DNA from: Kineococcus sp. NBC_00420 | Lineage (GTDB): Bacteria; Actinomycetota; Actinomycetes; Actinomycetales; Kineococcaceae | Length of the DNA stretch: 64,000 bases | Reading direction: 5' to 3' | NCBI RefSeq assembly: GCF_036021035.1 | Contig: NZ_CP107930.1 | Span: 2,728,001 to 2,792,000 of the forward strand | Part shown: positions 1-11,684 of the stretch, piece by piece | Position numbering within the stretch: position 1 is the stretch's first letter | Layout of the letters: every line of letters begins with the position of its first letter | The notes under the pieces: generated by a model | Seen by the model: the letters and a program-made list of their open reading frames with translations, nothing else | Databases searched by the model: none | What the model was told of the DNA's origin: nothing | Translations under genes and position numbers: made by a program

Positions 1-102
1 CAGTCGACCCGCCCGGCGGTCCTCACCGGCCAGGCGGACCTCGAAGGGGACGACGACGACACCTACCGGTACCTGCTCATGCCGGTCCGGCTCGCCGGCT
101 GA
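1..102 (+). CDS. dnaN: DNA polymerase III sliding clamp beta subunit, C-terminal end (partial)
   Basis: Only the last 33 codons are in the window; the reading frame is open from base 1 and stops with TGA at 100-102. The peptide ends in YRYLLMPVRLAG, the conserved C-terminus of the beta clamp (the usual ending is close to YLLMPVRL-G), preceded by a PAVLTG segment that is also typical. The clamp encircles DNA and tethers the replicative polymerase. Its position immediately upstream of gnd and recF supports the call, because dnaA-dnaN-gnd-recF is a common actinobacterial order. dnaA and oriC are therefore expected just left of the window (inference). Confidence 0.9.
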   Translation, partial: QSTRPAVLTGQADLEGDDDDTYRYLLMPVRLAG

Positions 103-161
103 GCCCGGTCAGTCCACATGAGCCCGGTGTGAAGGCCGGGCACGAGAAGGGAACGTCTGGC

Positions 162-1076
162 ATGCACATCGGTCTCGTCGGTCTCGGCAAGATGGGCGGG
201 AACATGCGTTCCCGTCTGCGCGACAAGGGCATCGAGGTCACCGGGTACGACCCGAACCCCGACGTCACCGACGTCGCGAGCCTCGCGGCCCTGGTCGAGG
301 CGCTGCCCTCGCCGCGCGTCATCTGGGTGATGGTCCCCTCGGGCAAGATCACCCGCGACACCGTCGCCAACCTGGCTCCGCTGCTCAAGGACGGTGACCT
401 GGTCATCGACGGCGGCAACTCGAAGTGGACCGACGACGAGATCAACGCCAAGCTCCTCGCCGAGCGCGGTACCGGCTACCTCGACTGCGGCGTCTCCGGC
501 GGCGTGTGGGGCAAGGACAACGGCTACGGCCTCATGGCCGGTGGCGCCAAGGGCCACGTCGACCTCGCGATGCCGATCTTCGACGCGCTGCGTCCCGAGG
601 GTCCGCGCGAGGAGGGCTTCGTCCACGCCGGCGGCGTCGGGGCGGGCCACTACTCGAAGATGGTTCACAACGGCATCGAGTACGGCCTGATGCACGCCTA
701 CGCCGAGGGTTACGAGCTCCTCGAGGCGAAGGGGATCATCCACGACGTCCCGGCCGTCTTCAAGGCGTGGACCCGGGGCACCGTCGTCCGCTCCTGGCTG
801 CTGGACCTCATGGTCCGCGCCCTGGAGGAGGACCCCAAGCTGGACAACATCCGCGGCTACGCCCAGGACTCCGGTGAGGGCCGCTGGACCCTGGAACAGG
901 CGATCGAGAACGCCGTCCCGATGCCGGTCCTCGCGGCCGCGCTCTTCGCGCGCTTCTCCTCGCGCCAGGAGGACTCGCCCTCGATCAAGGCCGTCGCCGC
1001 CCTGCGCAACCAGTTCGGCGGGCACGCAGTGACGCAGGCCGGGCCCTCCTCGGGCACGGGCTCCGTGAACGACTGA
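162..1076 (+). CDS. gnd: 6-phosphogluconate dehydrogenase, short NAD-type
   Basis: Oxidatively decarboxylates 6-phosphogluconate to ribulose 5-phosphate in the pentose phosphate pathway (cytoplasm). The 304-residue product begins with the Rossmann motif [12 protein letters not shown], followed by the substrate motif DGGNSKW, the signature [11 protein letters not shown] and the catalytic-lysine region [13 protein letters not shown]. About 300 residues is the length of the short, YqeC/GndA-type enzymes, which generally prefer NAD; the long form has about 470. The ATG at 162 is preferred over the GTG at 129 because AGAAGGGA at 146-153 lies at ribosome-binding distance and the homology starts with MHIGLVGLG. 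It sits between dnaN and recF, with 7 bases before recF, so it probably belongs to the replication operon. Confidence 0.93.
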   Translation: MHIGLVGLGKMGGNMRSRLRDKGIEVTGYDPNPDVTDVASLAALVEALPSPRVIWVMVPSGKITRDTVANLAPLLKDGDLVIDGGNSKWTDDEINAKLLAERGTGYLDCGVSGGVWGKDNGYGLMAGGAKGHVDLAMPIFDALRPEGPREEGFVHAGGVGAGHYSKMVHNGIEYGLMHAYAEGYELLEAKGIIHDVPAVFKAWTRGTVVRSWLLDLMVRALEEDPKLDNIRGYAQDSGEGRWTLEQAIENAVPMPVLAAALFARFSSRQEDSPSIKAVAALRNQFGGHAVTQAGPSSGTGSVND

Positions 1077-1083
1077 CCCTCGC

Positions 1084-2259
1084 GTGCACGTCGCGCACCT
1101 CTCGCTCGTCGACTACCGCTCCTACCCGAGCCTCGAACTGGACCTGCGCCCCGGCACGACGACCTTCGTCGGGCTGAACGGGCAGGGCAAGACCAACCTG
1201 GTCGAGGCCATCGGGTACGTCGCGACGTTGGACAGCCACCGGGTCTCCGGTGACGCGCCCCTCGTCCGGCAGGGAGCGGAGCGTGCCGTCGTCCGCGCTC
1301 AGCTGGAGCGCGGCGGTCGGCGGGCGCTGGTCGAGCTGGAGATCACGCCGGGCAAGGCGAACCGGGCCCGCCTCAACGGCAACCCGGTCCGCCGGACCCG
1401 CGACGTGCTCGGCGTGCTGCGCACCGTCCTCTTCGCCCCCGAGGACCTCGCCCTCGTGAAGGGCGACCCCGGCGAGCGGCGTCGCTACCTCGACGAGCTG
1501 CTGGTCACCCGCTGGCCGCGGGTCGCCGGGGTGCGGGCCGACTACGACCGCATCCTGCGGCAGCGGACGGCGTTGCTGAAGTCCGCCGGCGCGGCCATGC
1601 GCTCGGGTCGGGCGGACACCCACACCCTCGACGTCTGGGACGAGCACCTGGCGACGACGGGGGCGGAGCTGCTGTCGGCCCGCCTGGCGCTGCTGGCCGA
1701 CCTGCGTGCACCCGCCGACTCCGCCTACCGCTCGGTGAGCGGGGGACAGGGCGACCTGGAGCTGGGGTACCGCTCGGCGCTGCCGCTGCTGGCGGAGGGG
1801 GTCGCCACGACCCCGGGCGGGGAGGTGCCGACGCGCGAGGAGCTGCGCGAGGGCCTGCTGGCCTCGATGGTCGAGAACCGCAAGGCCGAGCTCGACCGCG
1901 GGGTCTGCCTCGTCGGCCCGCAGCGCGACGACCTGGTGCTGACCCTCGGCGGGATGCCGGCCAAGGGCTACGCCAGTCACGGCGAGAGCTGGTCGGTGGC
2001 GCTCGGCCTGCGGCTGGCGAGCTACCGGCTGCTGCTCGCCGACGACGAGATGGACGATCCCGGGGGACCGGTCCTGATCCTCGACGACGTCTTCGCCGAG
2101 CTCGACGCCGGCCGCCGCGAACGGCTGTCCGCGATCGTCGCCGACGCCGAGCAGGTCCTCGTCACGGCCGCCGTCCCCGAGGACGTGCCCGCTGCGCTGC
2201 AGGGGGAGCACGCCGACCGGGTCCACGTCACGACCGGGGTGGCGGTCCGCGGTGACTGA
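1084..2259 (+). CDS. recF: DNA replication and repair protein RecF
   Basis: SMC-like ATPase that acts with RecO and RecR to load RecA at single-strand gaps. The 391-residue protein carries the Walker A motif GLNGQGKTN near residues 30-38, and the ABC-type signature and Walker B region toward the end ([11 protein letters not shown], then [14 protein letters not shown]). The length is typical. The GTG start follows the gnd stop by 7 bases, and the stop overlaps the start of the next gene by 8 bases, so the genes are translationally linked. Confidence 0.95.
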   Translation: MHVAHLSLVDYRSYPSLELDLRPGTTTFVGLNGQGKTNLVEAIGYVATLDSHRVSGDAPLVRQGAERAVVRAQLERGGRRALVELEITPGKANRARLNGNPVRRTRDVLGVLRTVLFAPEDLALVKGDPGERRRYLDELLVTRWPRVAGVRADYDRILRQRTALLKSAGAAMRSGRADTHTLDVWDEHLATTGAELLSARLALLADLRAPADSAYRSVSGGQGDLELGYRSALPLLAEGVATTPGGEVPTREELREGLLASMVENRKAELDRGVCLVGPQRDDLVLTLGGMPAKGYASHGESWSVALGLRLASYRLLLADDEMDDPGGPVLILDDVFAELDAGRRERLSAIVADAEQVLVTAAVPEDVPAALQGEHADRVHVTTGVAVRGD

Positions 2260-2857
2260 CCAGCCCGGCGCCGAGAACGAGGACGCGGAGAGCGGGGACG
2301 CGGAGCCGGGTCCCGAGGAGGAGCTCGACGACACCCTCGGCGCCGACCTCGCCCGGACCGCGCTGGGTCGGGCCCGCGCCGCCGCGGCGGCCAAGGGGCT
2401 GCGCCCGGGACGCGTCCCGCTGGGCGGTCCGAAGACGCGCGAGGAGTGGAAGGAGGCCCGGCGCAACACGGCCGGGCGGTCCGGGGCCCACCCCGACGCC
2501 CGCGACCCGCAGTCCCTGGACTCCACGCTGGGGCGTCTCGTCGGGGAGCGCGGGTGGGAGCAGCCCGTCGCCGTCGGCGGTGCGTTCGGTCGCTGGGACG
2601 TCGTCGTCGGGCCCGAGCTCGCCGGGCACTGCACCCCCGAGACGCTGAAGGACGGCACGCTCGTCGTCCGCGCCGAGTCGACCGCCTGGGCCACCCAGGT
2701 CCGCCTCCTCACCAGCCACCTCGTGCGGCGCCTGGACGAGGAGCTCGGTCACGGGGTCGTGACCAAGGTCGTCGTCCGCGGGCCGCAGGCCCCGTCGTGG
2801 CGCAAGGGTGGTCGTACCGCCCCGGGCGGTCGCGGACCTCGCGACACCTACGGCTGA
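2252..2857 (+). CDS. dciA: DUF721 / DciA-family replicative helicase loader
   Basis: A 201-residue protein whose C-terminal half (about residues 85-185) matches the DUF721 fold. It contains [21 protein letters not shown], then [17 protein letters not shown] and a final [10 protein letters not shown] segment. DciA proteins are the ancestral loaders of the DnaB helicase in bacteria that lack DnaC or DnaI, and in actinobacteria the gene normally sits between recF and gyrB, as here. The N-terminal 80 residues are acidic, low in complexity and probably disordered. GTG start, overlapping recF. The family is clear; loader function in this species is inferred from studied relatives. Confidence 0.88.
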   Translation: MTDQPGAENEDAESGDAEPGPEEELDDTLGADLARTALGRARAAAAAKGLRPGRVPLGGPKTREEWKEARRNTAGRSGAHPDARDPQSLDSTLGRLVGERGWEQPVAVGGAFGRWDVVVGPELAGHCTPETLKDGTLVVRAESTAWATQVRLLTSHLVRRLDEELGHGVVTKVVVRGPQAPSWRKGGRTAPGGRGPRDTYG

Positions 2858-3122
2858 GGAGTCCTGGCCCAGATCCGGCGCTGAAACGTCCGGCACCCCT
2901 CTCGTGTGGTCCCCCACGACAACGGGGGTCGAACCGCTCAGGGGGCGCGCTGAGGCGCGCTGAGTGAGAGGCCCCGGTCACTTCGGGGTAGACTGTGCGG
3001 TGAACCAGGCGGTCAGAGGACGCACGTCCTCGTACTGCTCGGCCACGTACGTCCGGCCCTGTGGGTGCGCGCCGTCCGCGGGCCGCGCCGACCGCCTCGA
3101 CGCGGAGGGAGAGCACCCGCTC
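2858..3122 (+). promoter_or_regulatory. Intergenic region upstream of gyrB, probable promoter
   Basis: There are 265 bases between the DUF721 gene and gyrB. A TAGACT hexamer at 2989-2994 fits the actinobacterial -10 pattern TAnnnT; no convincing -35 is visible. A short tandem direct repeat, GGCGCGCTGA twice, occupies 2944-2963 just upstream. GGAGGGAG at 3104-3111 is the likely ribosome-binding site for the gyrB GTG at 3123. Gyrase genes are often controlled by supercoiling, but nothing here proves it. Confidence 0.45.
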
Positions 3123-5195
3123 GTGCCAGACGAGGAACGTCCCGAGGACAGCCAGGAAGCACAGCCCGCTCCGGAGGACGCCGCGTCGCTCGCGGACGCC
3201 GTCACCCCGGACGGTCAGCCGAACCCGGAGTACGGCGCCGACGCCATCCAGGTCCTGGAGGGTCTCGAAGCGGTCCGCAAGCGTCCGGGCATGTACATCG
3301 GCTCCACCGGTGAACGCGGTCTGCACCACCTCGTCTCCGAGATCGTCGACAACTCCGTCGACGAGGCCCTCGGGGGGTACTGCGACACGATCGACGTGAC
3401 CCTGCTCGCCGACGGCGGCGTCCGGGTCGTCGACAACGGCCGGGGGATCCCCGTCGACGTCATGCCGGGCGAGGGCCGGCCGGCCGTCGAGGTCGTGCTG
3501 ACTGTCCTGCACGCGGGCGGCAAGTTCGGTGGCGGTGGCTACGCGGTGTCCGGTGGTCTGCACGGCGTCGGCAGTTCCGTCGTCAATGCCCTCTCCACCC
3601 GCCTCGACGTCGAGGTCTTCCGGCAGGGCTTCGCCTGGCGCCAGTCGTACGCGAACGGTGTGCCGCTGGCGCCGCTGGTCAAGGGCGAGGCGACCGATCG
3701 GACCGGGACGACGATCACGTTCTGGGCCAACGACGAGATCTTCGAGACCACCGACTACTCCTACGAGACCCTGCGCACGAGCTTCCAGCAGCGGGCCTTC
3801 CTCAACAAGGGCCTCACGCTGAACCTCACCGACGAGCGCGCCTACCCCGAGGACGAGGCCGACGACGGCGCCACGGACGACAAGCCGGTCCGCTCGGCGA
3901 GCTACCGCTACGACGACGGTCTCATCGACTACGTCAAGCACATCAACGCCCTGAAGAAGAACGAACCGCTGCACGACACCGTGATCTCCCTCGAGGCGGA
4001 GGACACGGAGAAGGGCATCGCGGTCGAGATCGCGATGCAGTGGACGACGTCGTACTCCGAGGCCGTCTTCACCTACGCCAACAACATCAACACCTCCGAG
4101 GGTGGGACGCACGAGGCGGGTTTCCGCACCGCGCTGACGAACCTCGTCATCGAGTACGCCCGCGCGGCCAAGCCGAAGATCCTCGAGGACAAGGACAACC
4201 TCGAGGGGTCGGACATCCGTGAGGGTCTGACCGCGATCGTCTCGGTCAAGCTGACCGAACCGCAGTTCGAGGGTCAGACGAAGACCAAGCTGGGCAACAC
4301 CCTGGCCCGCACCTTCGTCCAGGCCCAGGTCCGCGAGCACCTCGGGCACTGGTTCCAGGCCAACCCCAAGGAAGCCTGGACGATCGCGAAGAAGGCGCAG
4401 GCGGCCTCGGTTGCGCGGTCGGCGGCGCGCAAGGCCCGTGAGGCAAGCCGGAAGTCGCTGCTGGAGCGCAACTCGTTGCCGGGGAAGTTGAAGGACTGCC
4501 AGTCCAACAACCCCGTCGAGTGCGAGGTCTTCATCGTCGAGGGGGACTCCGCCGGTGGTTCTGCCACCCGTGGTCGCGACCCGCGCACCCAGGCCATCCT
4601 GCCAATCCGCGGGAAGATCCTGAACGTCGAGAAGGCCCGGTTGGACCGCGCCCTGGGCAACCAGGAGGTGCAGGCCCTCATCACCGCGTTCGGCACGGGC
4701 ATCGGCGAGGACTTCAACCTCGAGAAGCTCCGCTACCACAAGATCATCCTGATGGCGGATGCCGACGTCGACGGTCAGCACATCCAGACGCTGCTGCTGA
4801 CACTGCTGTTCCGCTACATGAGCCCGCTCGTCGAGAACGGTCACGTGTACCTGGCGCAGCCGCCGCTGTACCGGCTCAAGTGGATGGGTGGTGCGGCCCA
4901 CGAGTTCGTCTACTCCGACCGGGAGCGCGACGCGATGATCGAGGCCGGTCGCGCCGCCGGGAAGAAGCTTCCCAAGGAGAGCGCCATCCAGCGCTACAAG
5001 GGTCTGGGTGAGATGAACTGGGACGAGCTGTCCGAGACGACGATGGACCGGGCGCACCGGACGCTCCTCCAGGTGACCCTCGAGGACGCGGCCGCCGCCG
5101 ATGCCGTGTTCTCCGTCCTCATGGGTGAGGACGTCGAATCGCGCCGGAGCTTCATCCAGCGCAACGCCCGCGACGTGAGGTTCCTCGACGTCTGA
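3123..5195 (+). CDS. gyrB: DNA gyrase subunit B
   Basis: ATPase subunit of type IIA topoisomerase, which introduces negative supercoils with GyrA. The 690-residue protein has the GHKL ATPase motifs ([14 protein letters not shown], then DNGRGIP and [15 protein letters not shown]) and the TOPRIM motifs [14 protein letters not shown] and DADVDGQHI. It ends with the conserved [16 protein letters not shown] region. The open frame continues upstream to 2964, but those 53 residues lack similarity to GyrB. The GTG at 3123 with GGAGGGAG upstream starts the usual acidic, variable N-terminus. gyrA follows after 60 bases that contain a parS-like palindrome. Confidence 0.97.
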   Translation: MPDEERPEDSQEAQPAPEDAASLADAVTPDGQPNPEYGADAIQVLEGLEAVRKRPGMYIGSTGERGLHHLVSEIVDNSVDEALGGYCDTIDVTLLADGGVRVVDNGRGIPVDVMPGEGRPAVEVVLTVLHAGGKFGGGGYAVSGGLHGVGSSVVNALSTRLDVEVFRQGFAWRQSYANGVPLAPLVKGEATDRTGTTITFWANDEIFETTDYSYETLRTSFQQRAFLNKGLTLNLTDERAYPEDEADDGATDDKPVRSASYRYDDGLIDYVKHINALKKNEPLHDTVISLEAEDTEKGIAVEIAMQWTTSYSEAVFTYANNINTSEGGTHEAGFRTALTNLVIEYARAAKPKILEDKDNLEGSDIREGLTAIVSVKLTEPQFEGQTKTKLGNTLARTFVQAQVREHLGHWFQANPKEAWTIAKKAQAASVARSAARKAREASRKSLLERNSLPGKLKDCQSNNPVECEVFIVEGDSAGGSATRGRDPRTQAILPIRGKILNVEKARLDRALGNQEVQALITAFGTGIGEDFNLEKLRYHKIILMADADVDGQHIQTLLLTLLFRYMSPLVENGHVYLAQPPLYRLKWMGGAAHEFVYSDRERDAMIEAGRAAGKKLPKESAIQRYKGLGEMNWDELSETTMDRAHRTLLQVTLEDAAAADAVFSVLMGEDVESRRSFIQRNARDVRFLDV

Positions 5196-5200
5196 TCGAT

Positions 5201-5214
5201 GTTCCACGTGGAAC
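5201..5214. promoter_or_regulatory. parS-like ParB-binding palindrome 1 (gyrB-gyrA gap)
   Basis: The sequence GTTCCACGTGGAAC is a perfect 14-base palindrome lying 5 bases after the gyrB stop. It is one substitution per arm away from the classical parS core GTTTCACGTGAAAC, and CACGTG-centred sites of this kind are what actinobacterial ParB proteins bind near the origin. A second identical copy occurs at 17778-17791. The motif is seen directly; ParB binding is inferred. Confidence 0.75.
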
Positions 5215-5255
5215 GTCCGACGCCGAGACCGTGACCTGAGAGGCAAACCCCCGCC

Positions 5256-7990
<2,735 letters not shown>

Positions 7991-7994
<4 letters not shown>

Positions 7995-8503
7995 CCCCCG
8001 CCGAACGCGCGACCGCGTCGTCGGCCCAGTCGGCCAGTCAGGCCGCTAGGTCCGCGACGTCCTCGGCAGGACAGCCCTCAGCAGCACAGGCGACCACCGC
8101 GGGGCAGGCTCAGGCCCGCCCCCGCAGCGGCGTGGACTCAGTGCCCCGTCGTGTGCGGTTGACGCTGGCGCGGGTCGACCCGTGGTCGGTGACGAAGCTG
8201 TCGTTCCTGCTGTCGGTGGCCGTCGGGATCGCCCTGGTGGTGGCGACCGCCGTCATCTGGAGCGTGCTGAACGGGATGGGTGTCTTCACCGACCTCAACG
8301 GCCTGCTCAAGGACGTCGTCGGCAACGAGGTGAAGTTCAACCTGCTCGACTACGTCGGGTTCGGCAAGGTCATCTCGCTCGCCACGGTCATCGCCGTCGT
8401 CGACGTCGTGCTGCTCACGGCGCTGTCGACGATCATCGCCTTCCTCTACAACGTCTCGTCCGCGCTGGTCGGCGGGTTGCACGTCACCCTGTCCGACGAC
8501 TGA
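7991..8503 (+). CDS. DUF3566 transmembrane protein
   Basis: A 170-residue protein that starts in a GTGA overlap with the gyrA stop, the usual actinobacterial position for DUF3566. About 50 residues of Ser/Ala/Gln-rich linker precede the conserved domain [24 protein letters not shown]. Two hydrophobic segments follow, around residues 70-92 and 125-155 ([20 protein letters not shown]). Function is unknown; the fixed link to gyrase suggests co-expression only. The family is confidently recognised from sequence and context. Confidence 0.9.
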
Positions 8504-8534
8504 ATTCCGGTTCGGAGCACGGCCCCGAGTCGGG

Positions 8535-8540
8535 TAAGGT
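8535..8540 (+). promoter_or_regulatory. Putative -10 element for tRNA-Ile
   Basis: TAAGGT fits the TAnnnT pattern and lies about 34 bases before the mature tRNA. The hexamer TTCGGA, 18 bases upstream at 8511-8516, is only a weak -35 candidate. Confidence 0.4.
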
Positions 8541-8574
8541 TGACGATGCCGCGCGCGCAGAGCGGGTGGCATGA

Positions 8575-8648
8575 GGGCCTATAGCTCAGTTGGTTAGAGC
8601 GCTTCCCTGATAAGGAAGAGGTCGGAGGTTCAAGTCCTCCTAGGCCCA
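8575..8648 (+). tRNA. tRNA-Ile (anticodon GAT)
   Basis: A complete cloverleaf. The acceptor stem GGGCCTA (8575-8581) pairs with TAGGCCC (8641-8647), with discriminator A at 8648. The D-arm reads AGCTCAGTTGGTTAGAGC. The anticodon loop CTGATAA sits between CTTCC and GGAAG with anticodon GAT at 8609-8611, and the T-arm contains GGTTCAAGTCC. The terminal CCA is not encoded. Downstream of gyrA this tRNA is a common actinobacterial arrangement. Confidence 0.96.
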
Positions 8649-8653
8649 CCCTG

Positions 8654-8683
8654 GAACCCCCGGAGATCGTTCTCCGGGGGTTC
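8654..8683 (+). terminator. Strong hairpin after tRNA-Ile
   Basis: A perfect 13-base stem, GAACCCCCGGAGA against TCTCCGGGGGTTC, closes a TCGT tetraloop 5 bases after the tRNA. There is no long T-run, only TCTCTCG, which is common for GC-rich actinobacterial terminators. Confidence 0.75.
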
Positions 8684-8722
8684 TCTCGTGCCTGCGGTGA
8701 GCGTGCGGTGCACCCTGGGACG

Positions 8723-9124
8723 ATGACGACGTCGTTCCCCCGGCTGCTGCACACCGTCCTGGACACGACCGACGCCCGCGGCCTCGCGGAGTTCTACCGG
8801 GAACTGCTGGGGCTGCGCTACCGCCCGGGCGACGAGGGGACCGGGCCGGCGCAGTGGCTCGTCCTCCTCGACGGTGACGGCGCGCGGGTCCTGGCCTTCC
8901 AGCAGGTCGAGCAGCTCGCCCGCAGCACGTGGCCGGCGGGTGACGTCCCGATGCAGGTGCACGTCGACTTCACCGTCCCCGACCGGGCCGCCCTGGAGCA
9001 CCACCACGCCCGGTCGCTGGCGTTGGGCGCGCAGGTGCTGGTGGACCGCACCAACGATCCCGAGGAACCGCTGTACGTGCTCGCCGATCCGGCGGGTCAC
9101 CCGTTCTGCCTGTTCGTGGGGTGA
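8723..9124 (+). CDS. VOC-superfamily (glyoxalase/dioxygenase-fold) protein
   Basis: A 133-residue single-domain protein with paired beta-alpha-beta-beta-beta modules. It opens with RLLHTVLDTTDARGLAEFYRELLGLRY, the usual first strand, helix and GL-Y pattern of glyoxalase/bleomycin-resistance proteins, and ends with LYVLADPAGHPFCLFVG, the closing DP-GHPFCL motif. Metal-ligand candidates are H10 and a late acidic residue, but the substrate cannot be read from sequence. The ATG at 8723 is chosen over the GTG at 8708 because family similarity begins there. It stands alone between the tRNA and the AAA+ gene. Confidence 0.85.
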   Translation: MTTSFPRLLHTVLDTTDARGLAEFYRELLGLRYRPGDEGTGPAQWLVLLDGDGARVLAFQQVEQLARSTWPAGDVPMQVHVDFTVPDRAALEHHHARSLALGAQVLVDRTNDPEEPLYVLADPAGHPFCLFVG

Positions 9125-9170
9125 GGGGCTCGGTGCTCGCGACACTGGTGTGACGTGGGGTGACTCACGG

Positions 9171-9176
9171 TAAGTT
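9171..9176 (+). promoter_or_regulatory. -10 element positioned for a leaderless AAA+ transcript
   Basis: TAAGTT lies six bases before the GTG start at 9183, which would place transcription initiation at or next to the start codon. No Shine-Dalgarno sequence precedes the GTG. Leaderless mRNAs of this form are common in actinobacteria; this case is inferred. Confidence 0.4.
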
Positions 9177-9182
9177 GCTGGG

Positions 9183-10184
9183 GTGGAGGCACGGCTGCTG
9201 GCGACCGCGGCGCACGTCAGGGCACTCGTGGAGAGTCACAGCGCGGGCGACGACGTGCGGTTCCGTGCTGCCGTCGCCGAGGTCCTCGAGAAGGCCGGGC
9301 GCTCCAAGGAGGTCGAGGAGCTGCGCGGGTTGCTCGAGACCCGCCGGGCCAGCGTCCGCCCGCAGGCGCCCCCGCAGCCGGCCGCGCCGTCCTCGGTCGC
9401 GCAGCCCCGCGGTGAGCTCGCCCAGGTCCTCACCGTCTCGCTGCCCACCGTCGGGTTGGCCGACCTCGCCCTCGGCAGTGACGTCATGGCCCGCCTGCAC
9501 CGGGTCCTCACCGAACAGCGACACGCGGACACGCTGCGGGCCAAAGGGTTCGACCCGCTGCGCAAGCTGCTCCTGACCGGGCAGTCCGGGACGGGCAAGT
9601 CCATGACGGCCGAGGTCCTGGCCGCGGAGCTCGCGCTGCCCGTGTTCGCGGTCCGCCTCGACGTCTTCGCCGACCTCGCCGCCGAGGACGCCATCGCGAA
9701 GCTGTCCCTGGTCTTCGACCTGCTGGCCCAGAGCCGCGGCGTCTGCCTCTTCGACGACGTCGACGCCCTCATCGACCCCGACGGCGGTGAGCGCAGCCGC
9801 TCCCGGCTGCGCGACGTGCTGCGCGCGTTCACCGGGATGCTGGAACTCGACGCCTCGGCCAGCGTGCTCGTCGTCACGACGAACCGTCCGCAACTGCTCG
9901 ACCGGCCGGTGCTGCGCCGCTTCGACACCGTCATCGACTACCCGCTGCCGAGCACCGGTGTCGTCCAGGAGATCGTGCTGCGCCGGCTGCGCGGGTTCGA
10001 CCTGAGCACCGTGGAGTGGCCCCGGGTCGCCTCGACCGCCAGCGGACTGAGCCACGAGCAGGTGGCGGCCGCGGCGGCGCTGGCCGCCAAGCAGTGCATC
10101 CTCGACGGCGCGCCGCAGGTCGAGACGGGCGCGCTGCTGGCGGCGCTGCGCGAACGACGACAGATGCTCAAGATGGCTCCGTGA
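9183..10184 (+). CDS. AAA+ ATPase (orphan)
   Basis: A 333-residue protein. Residues 1-55 are helical, residues 56-80 are a Pro/Ala linker, and residues 90-330 form the AAA+ core. The core shows Walker A GQSGTGKS (133-140), Walker B VCLFDD (187-192), sensor-1 VTTN (231-234) and arginines R245/R246 before FDTVIDYPLPS, plausible arginine fingers. The architecture resembles single-AAA ATPases of the ClpX/FtsH-like type that are often encoded beside a subtilase-like protein, but no such partner is seen here. The LMW phosphatase gene starts 7 bases downstream, so the two are probably co-transcribed. Function unknown. Confidence 0.85.
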   Translation: MEARLLATAAHVRALVESHSAGDDVRFRAAVAEVLEKAGRSKEVEELRGLLETRRASVRPQAPPQPAAPSSVAQPRGELAQVLTVSLPTVGLADLALGSDVMARLHRVLTEQRHADTLRAKGFDPLRKLLLTGQSGTGKSMTAEVLAAELALPVFAVRLDVFADLAAEDAIAKLSLVFDLLAQSRGVCLFDDVDALIDPDGGERSRSRLRDVLRAFTGMLELDASASVLVVTTNRPQLLDRPVLRRFDTVIDYPLPSTGVVQEIVLRRLRGFDLSTVEWPRVASTASGLSHEQVAAAAALAAKQCILDGAPQVETGALLAALRERRQMLKMAP

Positions 10185-10191
10185 GCCCCTC

Positions 10192-10791
10192 GTGAGGACC
10201 CGGTTCGAGGTCCTCGTCGTCTGCACGGCCAACATCAGCCGTTCACCGATGGCCGCTGCCCTGTTGCGCCACCACCTCGGTGCGCGCTTCGGCGAGGCCG
10301 CCGCGACGATCCGGGTGACCTCCGCCGGGACGATCGCGCTGGTCGGCGAACCGACCGACCGCGCCGTGGCGGAGGTGCTGCGTGCGCTGCGGCGTCCCGT
10401 CCCCGAGCCGACCCCGGCCCGCCAGGTCGACCCGCAGCTCGTCGGCGCGGCCGACCTCGTCCTGACCATGACCCGGGACCAGCGCGCGCACGTGATCACG
10501 ACCGTCCCGCCCGTGCAGCGGCGTGTGTTCACGGTGCTGGAACTGGCCCGGATCTCCCGCCGCCTCGGTGAGGACCACCGACTGCCCGCGAGCGCCGCCC
10601 CTGCCGCCGGTCTGCGCTCCCTGGTGACCGCGGCCCCCGCGTGGCGCGGGCCGACCGCCCCCCGGGACCAGGCCTCCGACGACGTCGCCGACGTGCACGG
10701 GCAGAAGCTCGAGGAGCAGCTCAAGGCCGGGCGCCGCCTCGACGAGGCGTTCGCGGCGCTCGTGGCCGCGTTGCCCGCGCCTCCGGCCTGA
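10192..10791 (+). CDS. Low-molecular-weight protein tyrosine phosphatase
   Basis: A 199-residue cytoplasmic phosphatase. The P-loop near the N-terminus reads VCTANISRSPMAA, matching the CX5R active site (Cys, five residues, Arg, then Ser). The second serine-proline is as in bacterial Wzb-type enzymes. The general-acid aspartate usually lies in a DP/DD loop; the QASDDVADVHGQ segment (about residues 160-172) is the candidate. Such enzymes dephosphorylate BY-kinases that control capsule polymerisation, and a BY-kinase gene lies 3.4 kb away at 14219-15610, so a functional pairing is plausible. The family is certain; the substrate is inferred. Translation starts at GTG. Confidence 0.88.
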   Translation: MRTRFEVLVVCTANISRSPMAAALLRHHLGARFGEAAATIRVTSAGTIALVGEPTDRAVAEVLRALRRPVPEPTPARQVDPQLVGAADLVLTMTRDQRAHVITTVPPVQRRVFTVLELARISRRLGEDHRLPASAAPAAGLRSLVTAAPAWRGPTAPRDQASDDVADVHGQKLEEQLKAGRRLDEAFAALVAALPAPPA

Positions 10792-10921
10792 TCCACCGGC
10801 CGTCGGCGCGGCCTGGTCCGCCGCTCGCCGTGCCGACGAGCCTGAACCCGTCGGCGGCGATGACTGCCTGCACCCCCAGTACGCTGCGCACGTCCTGGAG
10901 CGCTTTCCGGACGGCCCGCGA

Positions 10922-11557
10922 TCACCCGCCGACGCGCGCGCGGCCGCGGACCGCGGAGTCGACGAGGTTGTCCAGGGGCAGGGGCTGCGCCCCGGCGACC
11001 GCCTCGACCCACTGCTGCGTGGTGGCGACCGCGGCGAAGTTGGAGTGCAGCAGGACCATGAGGGTCTCGTGCAGCACCGACGCGGGGACGTGGCCGACGG
11101 CGTTGTCCAGGTCGATCGCCCCGCTGGCGTCGGAGAGGACCTCGGCGGAGAACCCCAGGCCCTCCGCTTCCACGGCGCTGGCCAGGTCGCAGTTGTTGGT
11201 CATGAACCCGACGATCGTCACGGTGTCGACGTCGCGTTCGCGCAGCCGGTCCGCGAGACCGGTGCCGGCGAAGACGCTGCCGAAGGACTTGCTGATCCGC
11301 TCGTCCCGGGGGTCCGTGACCGTGAGGAGGTCGGGGTGCAGGTCGAAGCCGGGGGACCCGGCCGCGAAGATCGGTGCTCCGGCGGGCATGGCGTGCTGCA
11401 CGAGCACGATCGGGACGTCGTGCGCCCGGGCGGTCTCGACCGCGCGGACGACGTTGGCCAGCGCGTCCGCGGGTGCGGGGTGCTGGATCGTCAGGGGACC
11501 GCTGAAGTACTCCTGCTGGACGTCGACGACGACGAGGGCGCGGCGGGGGGAGGTCAT
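10922..11557 (-). CDS. Cysteine hydrolase, isochorismatase-like
   Basis: A 211-residue alpha/beta hydrolase of the isochorismatase superfamily. The catalytic triad can be traced: Asp in ALVVVDVQQEYF, Lys in ERISKSFGSVF, and Cys in VGFMTNNCDLASA. Relatives hydrolyse nicotinamide, ureidoacrylate or similar amides, and the substrate cannot be fixed here. The open frame extends to 11641, but the ATG at 11557 is preceded by CAGGAG at proper spacing and similarity starts at MTSPRRALVVVD. It is convergent with the phosphatase gene, with a 130-base gap in which nothing else was seen. Confidence 0.87.
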   Translation of the reverse strand: MTSPRRALVVVDVQQEYFSGPLTIQHPAPADALANVVRAVETARAHDVPIVLVQHAMPAGAPIFAAGSPGFDLHPDLLTVTDPRDERISKSFGSVFAGTGLADRLRERDVDTVTIVGFMTNNCDLASAVEAEGLGFSAEVLSDASGAIDLDNAVGHVPASVLHETLMVLLHSNFAAVATTQQWVEAVAGAQPLPLDNLVDSAVRGRARVGG

Positions 11558-11684
11558 GGTCGCTCCTGGTGAGGTGGTCGCGGGGCGGGGTGGTGATCGG
11601 TCCGGGCTCCCCGGGTGGGGACGTCCCCACGCTACCTGCACATCACGTCAAAGATGGCCTTTCTCCGTGAGATTCAGTACCTGC

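Noticed and set aside
2964-3122. N-terminal extension of GyrB from 2964
   Set aside because: The 53 residues resemble no GyrB, contain cysteines in promoter-like DNA, and a ribosome-binding site marks the GTG at 3123.
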